Below, piece after piece: positions 17,115 to 26,304 of a stretch of 41,225 nucleotides of DNA. Location of the stretch: positions 1 to 41,225 of the forward strand of contig MHNR01000023.1 of assembly GCA_001819875.1 (NCBI GenBank). The letters run 5' to 3'. The notes beneath the pieces are model-generated. The model did no database searches. It worked only from the letters and a program-made list of their open reading frames with translations, and was not told the DNA's origin. A program made the translations under genes and the position numbers. Within the stretch, counting starts at the first letter, position 1; each line of letters opens with the position of its first letter. The stretch is from Candidatus Ryanbacteria bacterium RIFCSPHIGHO2_02_FULL_48_12 (lineage in GTDB: Bacteria; Patescibacteriota; Minisyncoccia; Ryanbacterales; 2-02-FULL-48-12).

Positions 17115-17366
17115 TTAGGAGACTGCGGGCTCGATAGCTTCTTGGGCTTTGAGCTCTTTTTCTTTCTGTTTCTTTTCTTTTTTGGTCAGTTTGGCAAGGA
17201 CATCAACAATCTCTTTGCCTTGGTAAGTCCCACAATTGGCACACATGCGATGCGGCAAAACCGCCTCATGGCACTTGGCGCACGAAGAAAGTTTGACCGG
17301 CTTTAACGCGTGATGCGACCGGCGATTGTGCGTATGGGATTTAGTATGACGCATCCGTACTGACAT
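17115..17366 (-). CDS. rpmF: Ribosomal protein L32 (bL32)
   Basis: 83 residues from the ATG at 17366. Basic N-terminus ([18 protein letters not shown]), a zinc ribbon CAKC...CANCG, then [11 protein letters not shown], and a C-terminal Lys/Glu-rich helix. The open frame continues upstream, but a promoter places the start: TTGCAT (17396-17401), 17 bases, TATATT (17373-17378), 6 bases, ATG. Transcription should begin at the start codon. Confidence 0.95.
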   Translation of the reverse strand: MSVRMRHTKSHTHNRRSHHALKPVKLSSCAKCHEAVLPHRMCANCGTYQGKEIVDVLAKLTKKEKKQKEKELKAQEAIEPAVS

Positions 17367-17429
17367 GAGAACAATATACAATAGTATGAGAGGATATGCA
17401 AGAACCAGACATACGGGACACCGAAATAC

Positions 17430-17565
17430 AAAAATCCCAAGGCTCAAATCCCAATGACCAATAAACTTAAAATGCAAAATGAAAAACGCAAAACTACAAC
17501 CTAAAATTCAAAACAAAAACTGCTCTAAAAAAGATTACCCCGGTATCGTTTACATGATGCGGGGT
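17430..17565 (-). repeat. Terminator-bearing intergenic repeat, copy B
   Basis: The reverse complement of copy A at about 90% identity, including the terminator (CCCCGCATC...GATACCGGGG then TCTTTTTT). On the minus strand it lies at the end of rnhB: the stop codon TAA and the preceding RIM codons fall inside the hairpin, so the repeat contributes the C-terminus of that protein. Confidence 0.85.
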
Positions 17566-18188
17566 TTTGGGTTTTCCCTATGAGCTATCCTGCCGCAAAA
17601 CGTTGCCCGATGATATGGCGAGAGCCCGCATAATCGTATCGCCTGCTGGTGTACGGCCGTCCCATATCCTTTGTGTCGATCGAAACCATACGCAGGCAGA
17701 CGCCTATGGAGTCGCCTCATATAGGCATCGCGATAGACTTTAGCGACAATGGATGCCGCGGCAATCAATGGTACGCGCTCATCCCCTTTTATAATAGTTT
17801 TTTGACCTTCATAGGCTTTTGGGGCGCGCAATCCCCCATCGAGGAGGACAACACAAGTGTCAGGTTCCAATTGATAGGTTGTGGCTAACTTTTTCAGACA
17901 GCGCTCTACCGCAATATGCGCCGCAGGGGAGATACCGCGAGCATCAATCATTTTTGGATGCACGGAGGTTATCGCATAGGCAAAGTTTCTTCGGATAAGC
18001 CTATCCCATACTTTCCTACGTGCCGGGCTTAATTTTTTTGAGTCACGGATACCCTCAAGACTTGGGGATTGATCAAAAATTGAGACTTGAGACTCGGGCA
18101 TTTTTGCCGCTACTGCCGCCAAAGTAATAGGTCCTGCGAGTGGCCCTCGCCCTACCTCATCTATGCCTATGTACCAAATATACCGCAT
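17550..18188 (-). CDS. rnhB: Ribonuclease HII
   Basis: 212 residues. RNase HII motifs: IGIDEVGRGPLAGPI (catalytic D and E), SKKLSPARRK, CVVLLDGGLRAP with the third Asp, KGDERVPLIAAASIVAKVYRD, and YGFDRHKGYGTAVH. It removes ribonucleotides and RNA from RNA-DNA hybrids. The start ATG at 18188 has CATACT 6 bases upstream. The C-terminus (NPKPRIM) runs into the repeat copy B hairpin, so the last residues come from the repeat. Confidence 0.95.
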   Translation of the reverse strand: MRYIWYIGIDEVGRGPLAGPITLAAVAAKMPESQVSIFDQSPSLEGIRDSKKLSPARRKVWDRLIRRNFAYAITSVHPKMIDARGISPAAHIAVERCLKKLATTYQLEPDTCVVLLDGGLRAPKAYEGQKTIIKGDERVPLIAAASIVAKVYRDAYMRRLHRRLPAYGFDRHKGYGTAVHQQAIRLCGLSPYHRATFCGRIAHRENPKPRIM

Positions 18189-18342
18189 GCGCCTAGTATG
18201 GCATGGCGTGCCAGACCAAGATATGTACCCCCAAGACTATCACTGTGGACAATATGATTGCGTTCTATATTGACCGGATCACTGGGGCATGGTATCCTAC
18301 CAAAATACTAATACTCCGTCCCAAAGTCTTTCCAACTTCCGC

Positions 18343-18573
18343 ATGAATATCCAACAAATCCTCACGTATAGCCATATCGTCGTCTCGGTACTCCTTGCGG
18401 CGGCGGTCCTTCTACAGCAAAAAGGTGCTGGTCTTTCTGCCGCGTTTGGCGGTAACTCGGGAGGTTTTTATCGCACTAAACGGGGATTTGAAAAAGCACT
18501 ATTTATAGGCACCATCGTCCTCGGAGCTTTGTTTATCATCATAGGCGGCGCCTCTATCTATTTCCACCGCTAA
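18343..18573 (+). CDS. secG: Protein-export membrane protein SecG
   Basis: 76 residues. Two membrane helices (ILTYSHIVVSVLLAAAVLLQ and ALFIGTIVLGALFIIIGGAS) joined by the conserved QQKGAGLSAAFGG loop. SecG is the small accessory subunit of the SecYEG channel. An upstream in-frame ATG (18289) would add 18 polar residues with no family support. TTGACC-17-TATCCT about 30-70 bases before 18343 is a plausible promoter. No Shine-Dalgarno is seen. Confidence 0.93.
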   Translation: MNIQQILTYSHIVVSVLLAAAVLLQQKGAGLSAAFGGNSGGFYRTKRGFEKALFIGTIVLGALFIIIGGASIYFHR

Positions 18574-18708
18574 CCGCTAGAAACTGGCTTGTCTGCAAAG
18601 CGCTACGGCGATAAGCAGGCTAGACAATCTGTATCGGAGTAGCTCACGATACCACACTCGATTTTAAGAACGGCTATTCTCTTCAAGAGTAGCATAGCAA
18701 TTATTACG

Positions 18709-20448
18709 GTGAATTTTTTTGAATCACTCCATACGATCACGAAAGAGCAGATCTCTGCCCTGCCACGACTACTCACACGCCGGGAAAAAACGCTTGCCCT
18801 TATTTGTGCATTGGTATTTATAGGCTCGCTAGCATCGATTTTGCTCACCCTTGGAGCACGCTACTCCACCGCACGTCCGGCATTCGGCGGAACGCTGCGT
18901 GAAGGAGTCATCGGCATCCCCCGTTTTATCAATCCGCTACTGGCCGTCTCCGATGTGGATCGCGATCTTACCAGTGTCGTCTACCGGGGGCTTATGAAAT
19001 TTGACGGGACAGGTAATATCGTACCGGCACTTGCCGAACACTATGAAATTTCTGAGGATGGTACGGAATACACCTTTACTCTTCGAGATGGCATCCGCTG
19101 GAGCGACGGCAAACCAATCAGCACAAATGATATCCTATTTACCATCAATCTTGCCAAAAATCCGCTATACCGCAGCCAGATACGCGCCAACTGGGAGGGA
19201 GTGGGCGTTGAAAAAACTGATGAGCGCACTATCCGATTTAAACTGCAAAAGCCGTACGCCCCGTTTCTTGAAAATACCATACTTGGCATCCTTCCCGAGC
19301 ATATCTGGAAAGATATAAGCCCGCAGGAGTTTGCCTTGAGCGAATACAACCTCAAGCCGGTGGGTGCCGGGCCCTACAAAGCAGTGTCCTTCCAAAAAAA
19401 TGCGACCGGGCGCATCATCTCCTACGCCTTTGAACAAAACCCCTACCTCTTACCACAAAAGGCCTACATCAAAAATCTCGAGTTTTATTTTTATCCGTCG
19501 GAGTCAGAGCTCGTGGATGCGTTTCATGCGGAAGAGTTTGATTCGGTAAGCTCCCTGCCGGCACATGGTATCCCTGAGACGGAGCAAAAAAGTGATGTAC
19601 GCATTATCCGGCTCAACCTCCCCCGCGTATTCGGTGTATTTTTCAACCAAAATGCCTCCAAGGCTCTGGCAGACGCGGCGGTACGCGAGTCGCTCGAGCT
19701 CGCCGCCAACAAAAAACTCCTCGTGGAGCAAGTGCTTGAAAACCAGGGCGTGGTCGTATATGCTCCTATCCCACCGGGGACTTTTGGCTCGATAGACCCG
19801 GTAGCCTATGAAGACCGTGCCTACGAACTGGAACGCGCCAAAACTGTCCTCAAAAATGCCGGCTGGGCAGACCATGATAGCGATGGCATTTTGGAAAAAA
19901 CCGATGCCAAGAAAGAGACGATCCTTCTAACGTTTACACTTTCTACCTCCAACTCACCGAGTCTGGTAGAAACTGCAAAACTCCTCCAAACTATGTGGCG
20001 CGAGGCAGGTATCGGCGTAGAGGTAAAAGTATTTGAGCTGGGAGACTTCGAGCAAAACGTCCTGCGTACTCGCAAGTATGATGCCTTACTCTTCGGAGAG
20101 GTCGTTGGCTATGATCCGGATCCATTTGCCTTTTGGCACTCCTCCCAACGCAACGACCCCGGTCTCAACATCGCCTTCTACACCAATCCGAAAGTTGATA
20201 CCCTGCTTGAAAAAGCGCGTAGCACCATAAACCCAGATGAGCGCAGAACAAAATACGAAGAGTTTCAGCAAGAAATTAAAAAAGATAATCCTGCCGTATT
20301 TCTCTACAGCCCACTGTACCTCTACGCAATCCCGACTACGCTTCATGGCGCGGATTTCACTCACATCACCATCCCCAGCGATCGCTTCAGCACCATAGAC
20401 TCCTGGTATATCAAAACAAAAAAGATTCCCAATATATTTTCGCGTTAG
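18709..20448 (+). CDS. Oligopeptide/nickel-type ABC transporter substrate-binding protein (SBP_bac_5), membrane-anchored
   Basis: 579 residues. A cytoplasmic N-terminus is followed by one helix (about 29-50, TLALICALVFIGSLASILLTL) and a family 5 solute-binding domain: GTLREGVIGIPRFINPLL, YRGLMKFD, EDGTEYTFTLRDGIRWSDG, LQKPYAPFLE, VGAGPYK, and late DALLFGEVVGYDPDPFAFWHSSQ. There is no lipobox; the helix would tether it to the membrane. No permease or ATPase gene is nearby. It may serve a distant transporter or act alone in peptide scavenging. The start is GTG at 18709, with no clear ribosome site. Confidence 0.9.
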   Translation: MNFFESLHTITKEQISALPRLLTRREKTLALICALVFIGSLASILLTLGARYSTARPAFGGTLREGVIGIPRFINPLLAVSDVDRDLTSVVYRGLMKFDGTGNIVPALAEHYEISEDGTEYTFTLRDGIRWSDGKPISTNDILFTINLAKNPLYRSQIRANWEGVGVEKTDERTIRFKLQKPYAPFLENTILGILPEHIWKDISPQEFALSEYNLKPVGAGPYKAVSFQKNATGRIISYAFEQNPYLLPQKAYIKNLEFYFYPSESELVDAFHAEEFDSVSSLPAHGIPETEQKSDVRIIRLNLPRVFGVFFNQNASKALADAAVRESLELAANKKLLVEQVLENQGVVVYAPIPPGTFGSIDPVAYEDRAYELERAKTVLKNAGWADHDSDGILEKTDAKKETILLTFTLSTSNSPSLVETAKLLQTMWREAGIGVEVKVFELGDFEQNVLRTRKYDALLFGEVVGYDPDPFAFWHSSQRNDPGLNIAFYTNPKVDTLLEKARSTINPDERRTKYEEFQQEIKKDNPAVFLYSPLYLYAIPTTLHGADFTHITIPSDRFSTIDSWYIKTKKIPNIFSR

Positions 20449-20503
20449 GAATGTACACGGGGGGCACGGAGCCGGAAGCTGGCAAAAAGATCAATCGTAT
20501 AGT

Positions 20504-20590
20504 GCTGGGATGGCGGAATTGGTATACGCGCTAGCTTCAGGAGCTAGTTCTCGCAAGAGATTGGGAGTTCAAATCTCCCTCCCAGCACCA
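20504..20590 (+). tRNA. tRNA-Leu (anticodon CAG), CCA encoded
   Basis: Acceptor GCTGGGA/TCCCAGC, D arm GCGGAATTGGTATACGC, anticodon arm CTAGC-TTCAGGA-GCTAG (CAG), a variable arm hairpin (TCTCGCAAGAGA), T arm GGGAG-TTCAAAT-CTCCC, A plus encoded CCA. The long variable arm confirms class II. The flanks TCAATCGTA and TACGATTGA are complementary and could extend the acceptor stem in the precursor. Confidence 0.96.
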
Positions 20591-20635
20591 TACGATTGAA
20601 TATATACGGAGCACGGAGTAACCCTTGAGGGCTCG

Positions 20636-20662
20636 GATAAAAGAAGCACCATTTCTTTTATC
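20636..20662 (+). other. Perfect hairpin between tRNA-Leu and rnj
   Basis: GATAAAAGAA / TTCTTTTATC, 10 bp with a 7-base loop. It has no T-run, so it is not a standard terminator. It could be part of a structured rnj leader or a processing site. The rest of 20591-20761 holds nothing recognised. Confidence 0.45.
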
Positions 20663-20761
20663 TTCCTTGCCCACCAAATACAGAAAATTGAGCTCGCGTT
20701 TGCAAAAATAAACGCCTCCTCATAGACCTTATTATTAGCACTAATTATTAACCTACATAAC

Positions 20762-22564
20762 ATGACACCCATACAGAAAAGACCGTTGCAAAGAGAGAGG
20801 ACCGCTCGACCTGAAAGGGCACAAAATCGCACCCACGAGCAAAACACATCCGCGGAGCCACACGAGACCACACACGCTGTCCCGGAAGCTGCCAAGAAAC
20901 TGCGCATCATCCCCGTCGGAGGATGCGAAGAGGTCGGCCGCAATATGACCGCACTCGAGTACGGTAATGACACTATCCTCATCGATATGGGACTGCAGTT
21001 CCCCGAGGAAAACATGCCCGGGATCGACTACATTATCCCCAACATGAGTTATTTCATTCCAAAGAAAAAAAATATTCGGGGCGTGGTTATCACCCACTCG
21101 CACTACGACCACATCGGTGGCATCCCGCATATTATGCCCGAGATCGGGAGCGCGATACCCATGTATGCCACCGACATCTCTGTCGCTATTATCCAAAAAC
21201 GGCAGGAGGATTACCGAGACACCTCACCAAAGCTCAATATCCACACCATCAATACTGACAGTAAACTCAAGCTTGGTGTATTTGAAATTGAGTTTTTTGG
21301 CGTATCACACAATATCCCCGGATCCATGGGCGTCGTCATACATACACCGGTCGGCATCGTAGTACACACGGGGGATTTCAAGATTGATCTGAAATCCGAT
21401 ATCGCCGGCAAGACCGAGGTAGATAAGATCAAAGCCTTGGGGAAAAAAAATGTCCTGGTACTCATGTCGGATAGTACCAATGCACGCGAACCCGGACATC
21501 AGTTTAGCGAAAAAGAGATTAAACTCGAGATCGACAAAATTTTTGAAAATATTCGGGGGCGGCTCATTATAGGGACATTTGCCTCGCTTCTGGGACGTCT
21601 CCAGCAGATTGTCCAGCTCGCCGAAAAACACAATAAAAAAGTAGTTATCGAGGGACGATCCATGCGCTCCAACATCGAGATAGCCCGCGAGCTCGGCTAC
21701 ATGAAGTTCAAAGCAGATACAATTATCCCCGTGCAAGAGATCAAAGACCATCCGCCGCACAAAGTAGTCATCCTGGCTACCGGTGCACAGGGAGAGTCCG
21801 GCGCGGTACTGATGCGCATCGTCAACAAAGAGCATAAATTTTTGCGGATACAACCCGGAGACACCGTAGTATTTTCCTCCTCGGTCATTCCCGGTAATGA
21901 GCGCAGTGTCCAAAGTCTCACCGACAAACTCTATCGAGATGGTGCGGACGTCATCAACTACAAAATGCTCGATATTCACGCAGGGGGGCATGCCAAACAG
22001 GAGGATCTCAAGCTCATGATTAATCTCGTAAAACCCAAGTATCTTGTTCCCATCGAGGGCAACCACTCTTTCCTGAAGATCCACAAAAAAATCGCCATAG
22101 AGGCCGGTATGCGCGAAGATCGGATCTTTGTCCCGGACAATGGTCAAATCCTTGAGGCGACCCCCGAGGGCGAGGTCAAGCTCACCGAGGAGCGGATCCC
22201 GGCAAGCTACATCATGGTAGACGGTCTTGGCGTAGGTGATGTGCAAGAGGTCGTGCTTCGTGATCGCCAGATGCTTGCAGGAGACGGCATGTTTGTCATC
22301 ATTGCTGTCGTCGACTCCACCAACGGCAAAGTACGCGGATCCCCTGATATTATCTCGCGCGGATTTGTCTATCTCAAAGAGTCCAAAGATCTCCTGCATG
22401 ATACCCGATCGCACACACGACGCATCATCGAGGAGACCACCTCAAAGATGCATCCCGTGAACCTCGCTTACGTCAAAGACAAGATTCGTGATCAGATCGG
22501 GCAGTTTCTGTTTACCAAGACTCAACGCCGTCCCATGGTATTGCCGGTGATTATCGAGGTCTAG
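20762..22564 (+). CDS. rnj: Ribonuclease J
   Basis: 600 residues. A ~45-residue charged N-terminal extension precedes a metallo-beta-lactamase/beta-CASP core: IIPVGGCEEVGRNM, the metal motif VVITHSHYDHIGG, HTGDFKID, SDSTNAREPG, a beta-CASP segment (GTFASLLGRLQQI, VIEGRSM), FSSSVIPGNE, the HAGGHAKQEDLKLM signature, and a C-terminal domain. RNase J has 5' exonuclease and endonuclease activity in mRNA turnover and 16S 5'-end maturation. The ATG at 20762 has no Shine-Dalgarno; a TATTAA box 10 bases upstream would give a very short leader. Confidence 0.96.
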   Translation: MTPIQKRPLQRERTARPERAQNRTHEQNTSAEPHETTHAVPEAAKKLRIIPVGGCEEVGRNMTALEYGNDTILIDMGLQFPEENMPGIDYIIPNMSYFIPKKKNIRGVVITHSHYDHIGGIPHIMPEIGSAIPMYATDISVAIIQKRQEDYRDTSPKLNIHTINTDSKLKLGVFEIEFFGVSHNIPGSMGVVIHTPVGIVVHTGDFKIDLKSDIAGKTEVDKIKALGKKNVLVLMSDSTNAREPGHQFSEKEIKLEIDKIFENIRGRLIIGTFASLLGRLQQIVQLAEKHNKKVVIEGRSMRSNIEIARELGYMKFKADTIIPVQEIKDHPPHKVVILATGAQGESGAVLMRIVNKEHKFLRIQPGDTVVFSSSVIPGNERSVQSLTDKLYRDGADVINYKMLDIHAGGHAKQEDLKLMINLVKPKYLVPIEGNHSFLKIHKKIAIEAGMREDRIFVPDNGQILEATPEGEVKLTEERIPASYIMVDGLGVGDVQEVVLRDRQMLAGDGMFVIIAVVDSTNGKVRGSPDIISRGFVYLKESKDLLHDTRSHTRRIIEETTSKMHPVNLAYVKDKIRDQIGQFLFTKTQRRPMVLPVIIEV

Positions 22565-22598
22565 TGACGTTCAGGCATTTCTAGGATAGAGTATCCCT

Positions 22599-23603
22599 AT
22601 GGAACAACATGTATCCAAACAAATCATGGTAAGTGGTCTCAAGCCCTCGGGCGAGATACATCTCGGCAATTATCTTGGTGCGGTCAAACAATGGGTTGAA
22701 CTCCAAGACATGCATCCCTCGTATTTTTTTGTAGCAGATTTGCATGCCATTACCGAGCCACAAAAACCCAAAGACCTTCACGCGCAGATCATTGAGACCG
22801 CGGCTACCTATCTCGCCCTTGGCATTGATCCTAAAAAATCCGTCTTCTTCATTCAATCGCACGTCCCCCAACACACCGAGCTCATGTGGATACTCAACAC
22901 CATCACCTCCATGGGGGATCTGGAACGCATGGTTGTCTATAAAGAAAAAATCTCCGAAGGCAAAGAAGCTCTTGCTGGATTATTTGCCTATCCCGTCCTT
23001 ATGGCCGCGGATATCATTCTCTACAAAGCCGCCCACGTCCCCGTAGGCGAGGACCAGCGTCAGCACGTGGAGCTTACCCGCGAACTCGCACGTAGATTTA
23101 ATACCAGATTCGGTAACGTCTTCCCACTCCCTAAACCACTACTTCCCAAAGTGGGCGCGCGCATCATGTCACTTCAAGACCCGAGCAAAAAAATGTCTAA
23201 GTCTCATGGCGCCGCGACCTACATCGGCCTTTTTGACGCACCGGATGTAATCCGCAAAAAAATAAAATCGGCAGTTACCGATTCGGGATCTGAAATCATC
23301 TACAGCCCGGAGAAAAAGCCGGCCGTTGCCAACCTTATGACCTTATACCATCTCTATTCCGGACTTACATTCTCCGAGATAGAAAAAGAGTTTGCCGGTA
23401 AGGGCTATGGCGATTTTAAAGTTGCTTTGGCAGAGCTACTTATAAGCAACCTCTCCCCCATCCAGGATGAGCGCGCCGCAATACTTGCAGATAAAAACCG
23501 ACTCCTCACGGTGCTTCGAGATGGCGGGGAGCGTGCAAGTGCCACAGCGGCAAAAACGCTCGATGAAGTATACGCAAAAGTCGGCCTCAAGATAGAGATA
23601 TAG
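22599..23603 (+). CDS. trpS: Tryptophanyl-tRNA synthetase
   Basis: 334 residues, full length. Class I aminoacyl-tRNA synthetase: SGLKPSGEIHLGNYLGAVK (HIGH equivalent), FVADLHAIT, MWILNTIT, PVLMAADIILY, VPVGEDQRQHVELTRELA, and KKMSKSHG (KMSKS). Charges tRNA-Trp. It follows rnj by 34 bases. TAGAGT (22587-22592) lies 6 bases before ATG with GTGACG 17 bases above, so it may also have its own leaderless promoter. Confidence 0.97.
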   Translation: MEQHVSKQIMVSGLKPSGEIHLGNYLGAVKQWVELQDMHPSYFFVADLHAITEPQKPKDLHAQIIETAATYLALGIDPKKSVFFIQSHVPQHTELMWILNTITSMGDLERMVVYKEKISEGKEALAGLFAYPVLMAADIILYKAAHVPVGEDQRQHVELTRELARRFNTRFGNVFPLPKPLLPKVGARIMSLQDPSKKMSKSHGAATYIGLFDAPDVIRKKIKSAVTDSGSEIIYSPEKKPAVANLMTLYHLYSGLTFSEIEKEFAGKGYGDFKVALAELLISNLSPIQDERAAILADKNRLLTVLRDGGERASATAAKTLDEVYAKVGLKIEI

Positions 23604-24972
23604 ATTTTTTAAGCAGAATGCGAAGCTCACCCAATTTTGTCGAGAGTATCTCGACATTTTTTGCTTCCATGATAACACGGAGTAATGGCTCGGTATTGGA
23701 GGCGCGCACATTAAACCAGAAACTTGGATACTCGATGCTAATTCCATCGAGATAGCTCACCCGCGTTGCATCGTGATACGCGGCGGCGATGGTATCAAAA
23801 ATACGCTCTGTGTCGGCCACCTTGATGTTTACCTCCCCGCTCGAGACATAGCGGTCAAGCGGCGCTACGAGCTCGTCCAGTGTCTTTTGTGTACTCGAGA
23901 GAAACACCAGTACCTCCAAAAATGCGATGAGTGCGGAGTCTGAATAAAAAAAGTCTTTGAAAAAATAATGCCCCGAAAGCTCACCACCTAAGAGCGCATC
24001 ATGGGTACGCATACTGTCTTTGATAAATGACCGCCCCACACGCGACTCGATACCTATCGCACCAATATTCTCCAAATACTCGCGCACTGATTTGCTAGTA
24101 CGCAGATCAAATACTATTTTCGGATGTGGATCTTCCCGTAGCTTTGCCTCGGCAAGAAGTGCCAAAATATAATCACTGGGCACGAGCCTTCCCTGCGCGG
24201 TGGTAAACGACACCCGATCGCCATCGCCGTCAAATGCCACCCCAAAATCAGCATGCTCGATTTCAATAGACTCCCGAAGCATCGCAAGCGTCTCGTCTTT
24301 GATGGGATTAGCCTCATGATTGGGGAATGTAAGATCCATCTCTTTGCAAAGGAGCACAGCATCAATCGGCAATTTTTCGAGGATATGCGGAAGTACAAGG
24401 GCGGTCATGCCATTACCCAAATCAAATACCACCCTAAAACGTTTTATGGCTCTACCTGAAACACGTCCCAGAAGATACGAAACATAGGCATCCAGATACT
24501 CGCCCGTTACCACTCGCCCGTGTATATCTTTGGTCTCAAATATCCCGCGGAGCGCCGTATTTTTGATCTCCTCCATACCAAGACCTGCGGCAATAGGTGC
24601 GGCACCCACACGCGATAGTTTGATGCCATTATACTCTTTGGGATTGTGTGAGGCGGTCACCATCGCTCCACCATCGGCATCCAGATGATTGATCAAAAAA
24701 TAATGCATCGGCGTCGTGGATAGCCCTGCGTCAATCACGGTGATATTGCCATCCTCATCGCACATACCTTTGATAAGTTCACGCTTGAGCTCGGGCGAGG
24801 AAACGCGTGCATCCGCAGTCACCACAATCTTGAGCGGTCCTGTGAGTACCGGATTGTTGCGCAAAAAATTGATGTAGGCCCTCCCAATACGATACGCGCC
24901 AAAGCCGTCTATCTCGTCTGGATAGATACCGCGCACATCATACGCTTTAAATACATTTGGATTGATATCCAT
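23587..24972 (-). CDS. manB: Phosphomannomutase/phosphoglucomutase
   Basis: 461 residues from the ATG at 24972 (an upstream in-frame start adds 19 non-conserved residues). Alpha-D-phosphohexomutase family: FKAYDVRGIYP, VVTADAR, the active-site TASHNP serine loop, metal-binding FDGDGDRV, the sugar-binding GGELSGHYFF, and a C-terminal RASNTEPLLRVIMEA phosphate loop. It converts hexose 6- and 1-phosphates for sugar-nucleotide synthesis. It converges with trpS (3' ends overlap by 17 bases) and diverges from ychF across about 60 bases. Confidence 0.93.
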   Translation of the reverse strand: MDINPNVFKAYDVRGIYPDEIDGFGAYRIGRAYINFLRNNPVLTGPLKIVVTADARVSSPELKRELIKGMCDEDGNITVIDAGLSTTPMHYFLINHLDADGGAMVTASHNPKEYNGIKLSRVGAAPIAAGLGMEEIKNTALRGIFETKDIHGRVVTGEYLDAYVSYLLGRVSGRAIKRFRVVFDLGNGMTALVLPHILEKLPIDAVLLCKEMDLTFPNHEANPIKDETLAMLRESIEIEHADFGVAFDGDGDRVSFTTAQGRLVPSDYILALLAEAKLREDPHPKIVFDLRTSKSVREYLENIGAIGIESRVGRSFIKDSMRTHDALLGGELSGHYFFKDFFYSDSALIAFLEVLVFLSSTQKTLDELVAPLDRYVSSGEVNIKVADTERIFDTIAAAYHDATRVSYLDGISIEYPSFWFNVRASNTEPLLRVIMEAKNVEILSTKLGELRILLKKSISLS

Positions 24973-24995
24973 ATTGTGTATGGTATTATCATGAG

Positions 24996-25014
24996 GCGTT
25001 TCTATGCGAAACGC
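24996..25014. promoter_or_regulatory. Palindrome between the phosphomannomutase gene and ychF
   Basis: GCGTTTC-TATGC-GAAACGC, a 7-bp inverted repeat with a 5-base centre. It lies 3 bases upstream of the TATAAT box of ychF and about 24 bases from the other start. The position suits an operator, but it could be chance or a short hairpin. Confidence 0.35.
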
Positions 25015-25032
25015 AACTATAATATACAACGT

Positions 25033-26088
25033 ATGGCACTCAAGATTGGTATCGTGGGACTCCCTAATGTCGGCAAGTCCACATTATTTCAAGCAATTAC
25101 CAAAAAACAGGTAGACACTTCCAACTACCCCTTTGCCACCATCGACCCCAATGTTGGGGTCGTTGCCGTGCCTGATCCACGCCTCCAAAAACTTACCGAG
25201 CTCTCCCACTCCAAAAAGACCATCCCCGCCTCTATCGAGTTTGTCGATATTGCGGGGCTCGTGGCAGGAGCGCATGAGGGCGAGGGTCTGGGTAACCAGT
25301 TTTTAAGTCATATCCGCGAGGTAGATGCGATTGTGGAGGTGGTGCGCGCATTTGAAAACAAAGACATTCATCATGTCTCGGGACGAATTGACCCCGAAGC
25401 AGATGCCTCTATTATCGAGACCGAGCTTGTGCTTGCCGATCTTGCTACTGCAGAAAAATCTGCATCTCGTGCCGAGAAAGATGCAAAATCCGGCAGTGCT
25501 AAAGAAAAAAAGAAAGCAGTATTTTACAAAATAATAGTAGACACACTCGCTAGTGGCAAGCTTGCGCTTACTATAGATCCAGCAGACGAAGACGAAAAAA
25601 TATTTTTGCGTGATCTCCAGCTCCTGACTGCAAAGCCGATCATATTTTTGATAAACTCCACCGAGCCAGATGAGGCGACAACTCAAAACCTAGTCAAGAA
25701 ATTTGGCGAAGATCATACACTTACGCTCAACATTAAACTCGAAGACGAGATAGCCCAGATGGGAGATGACGCTGGCGAGTTTGCCGCCATGTCTCGCATA
25801 GACACACTCATCACCAAAGCCTATGAGACGCTTGGACTCATTACGTTTCTTACCACTGGAGAGGATGAGACTCGTGCCTGGCCAATACCCAAAAACTCCA
25901 TCGCTCCTCGAGCAGGGCGCGCCATACACTCAGACTTTGAGGAAAAGTTTATCCGTGCCGAGATCGTGAGCTATGAGAATCTTATAAAAACCGGATCATA
26001 TGCCAAAGCCCGTGAGCTGGGACTTCTGCAGACCAAAGGCAAGGACTACATAGTGGAGGACGGCGATATTATTGAGTTTAAGATTTAG
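25033..26088 (+). CDS. ychF: Ribosome-binding GTPase/ATPase YchF
   Basis: 351 residues from the ATG at 25033; the longer frame from 24976 adds unconserved residues. G1 GIVGLPNVGKSTLFQAI, G3 VDIAGLVAGAHEGEGLGNQF, a coiled-coil insert rich in Lys and Ala (about 125-165), the ATP-preferring INSTEPD in place of NKxD, and a TGS domain at the end (AIHSDFEEKFIRAEI to VEDGDIIEFKI). YchF/OLA1 proteins bind ATP and ribosomes. TATAAT lies 9 bases before the ATG, leaving a leader of 2-3 bases. Confidence 0.96.
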   Translation: MALKIGIVGLPNVGKSTLFQAITKKQVDTSNYPFATIDPNVGVVAVPDPRLQKLTELSHSKKTIPASIEFVDIAGLVAGAHEGEGLGNQFLSHIREVDAIVEVVRAFENKDIHHVSGRIDPEADASIIETELVLADLATAEKSASRAEKDAKSGSAKEKKKAVFYKIIVDTLASGKLALTIDPADEDEKIFLRDLQLLTAKPIIFLINSTEPDEATTQNLVKKFGEDHTLTLNIKLEDEIAQMGDDAGEFAAMSRIDTLITKAYETLGLITFLTTGEDETRAWPIPKNSIAPRAGRAIHSDFEEKFIRAEIVSYENLIKTGSYAKARELGLLQTKGKDYIVEDGDIIEFKI

Positions 26089-26204
26089 CCTCATCTGAAC
26101 CTCCACCTTTCTAAAAACCCTTTATTCTAAAGGTTTCCTTGATCCTCACTGATATCCTGCTTAAACGACAAGACGAACACTACTAAACATCTATCCCATC
26201 ACCA

Positions 26205-26238
26205 AGCGACCGTACCCAACGGCCGCTTTCAATTTTTT
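26205..26238 (+). terminator. Terminator after ychF
   Basis: AGCG-A-CCGT / ACGG-C-CGCT stem (one internal mismatch), 5-base loop, then TTCAATTTTTT. The stretch from 26089 to 26204 holds nothing else recognised. Confidence 0.65.
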
Positions 26239-26275
26239 ATAACACAATATTATTATTAATATGTCAATATTGCCC

Positions 26276-26298
26276 CGGGAGCCATTTACCCGTACAAT
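26276..26298 (+). promoter_or_regulatory. rpsF operon promoter
   Basis: TTGCCC, a 17-base spacer, TACAAT (26293-26298). The start of transcription should be near 26305, at the first base of the structured leader. Confidence 0.7.
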
Positions 26299-26304
26299 AA
26301 TGCA

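Noticed and set aside
21305-22414. A 369-codon open frame opposite rnj.
   Set aside because: It lies entirely inside a well-supported RNase J gene, has no promoter or ribosome site, and the protein matches nothing; a codon-bias shadow.
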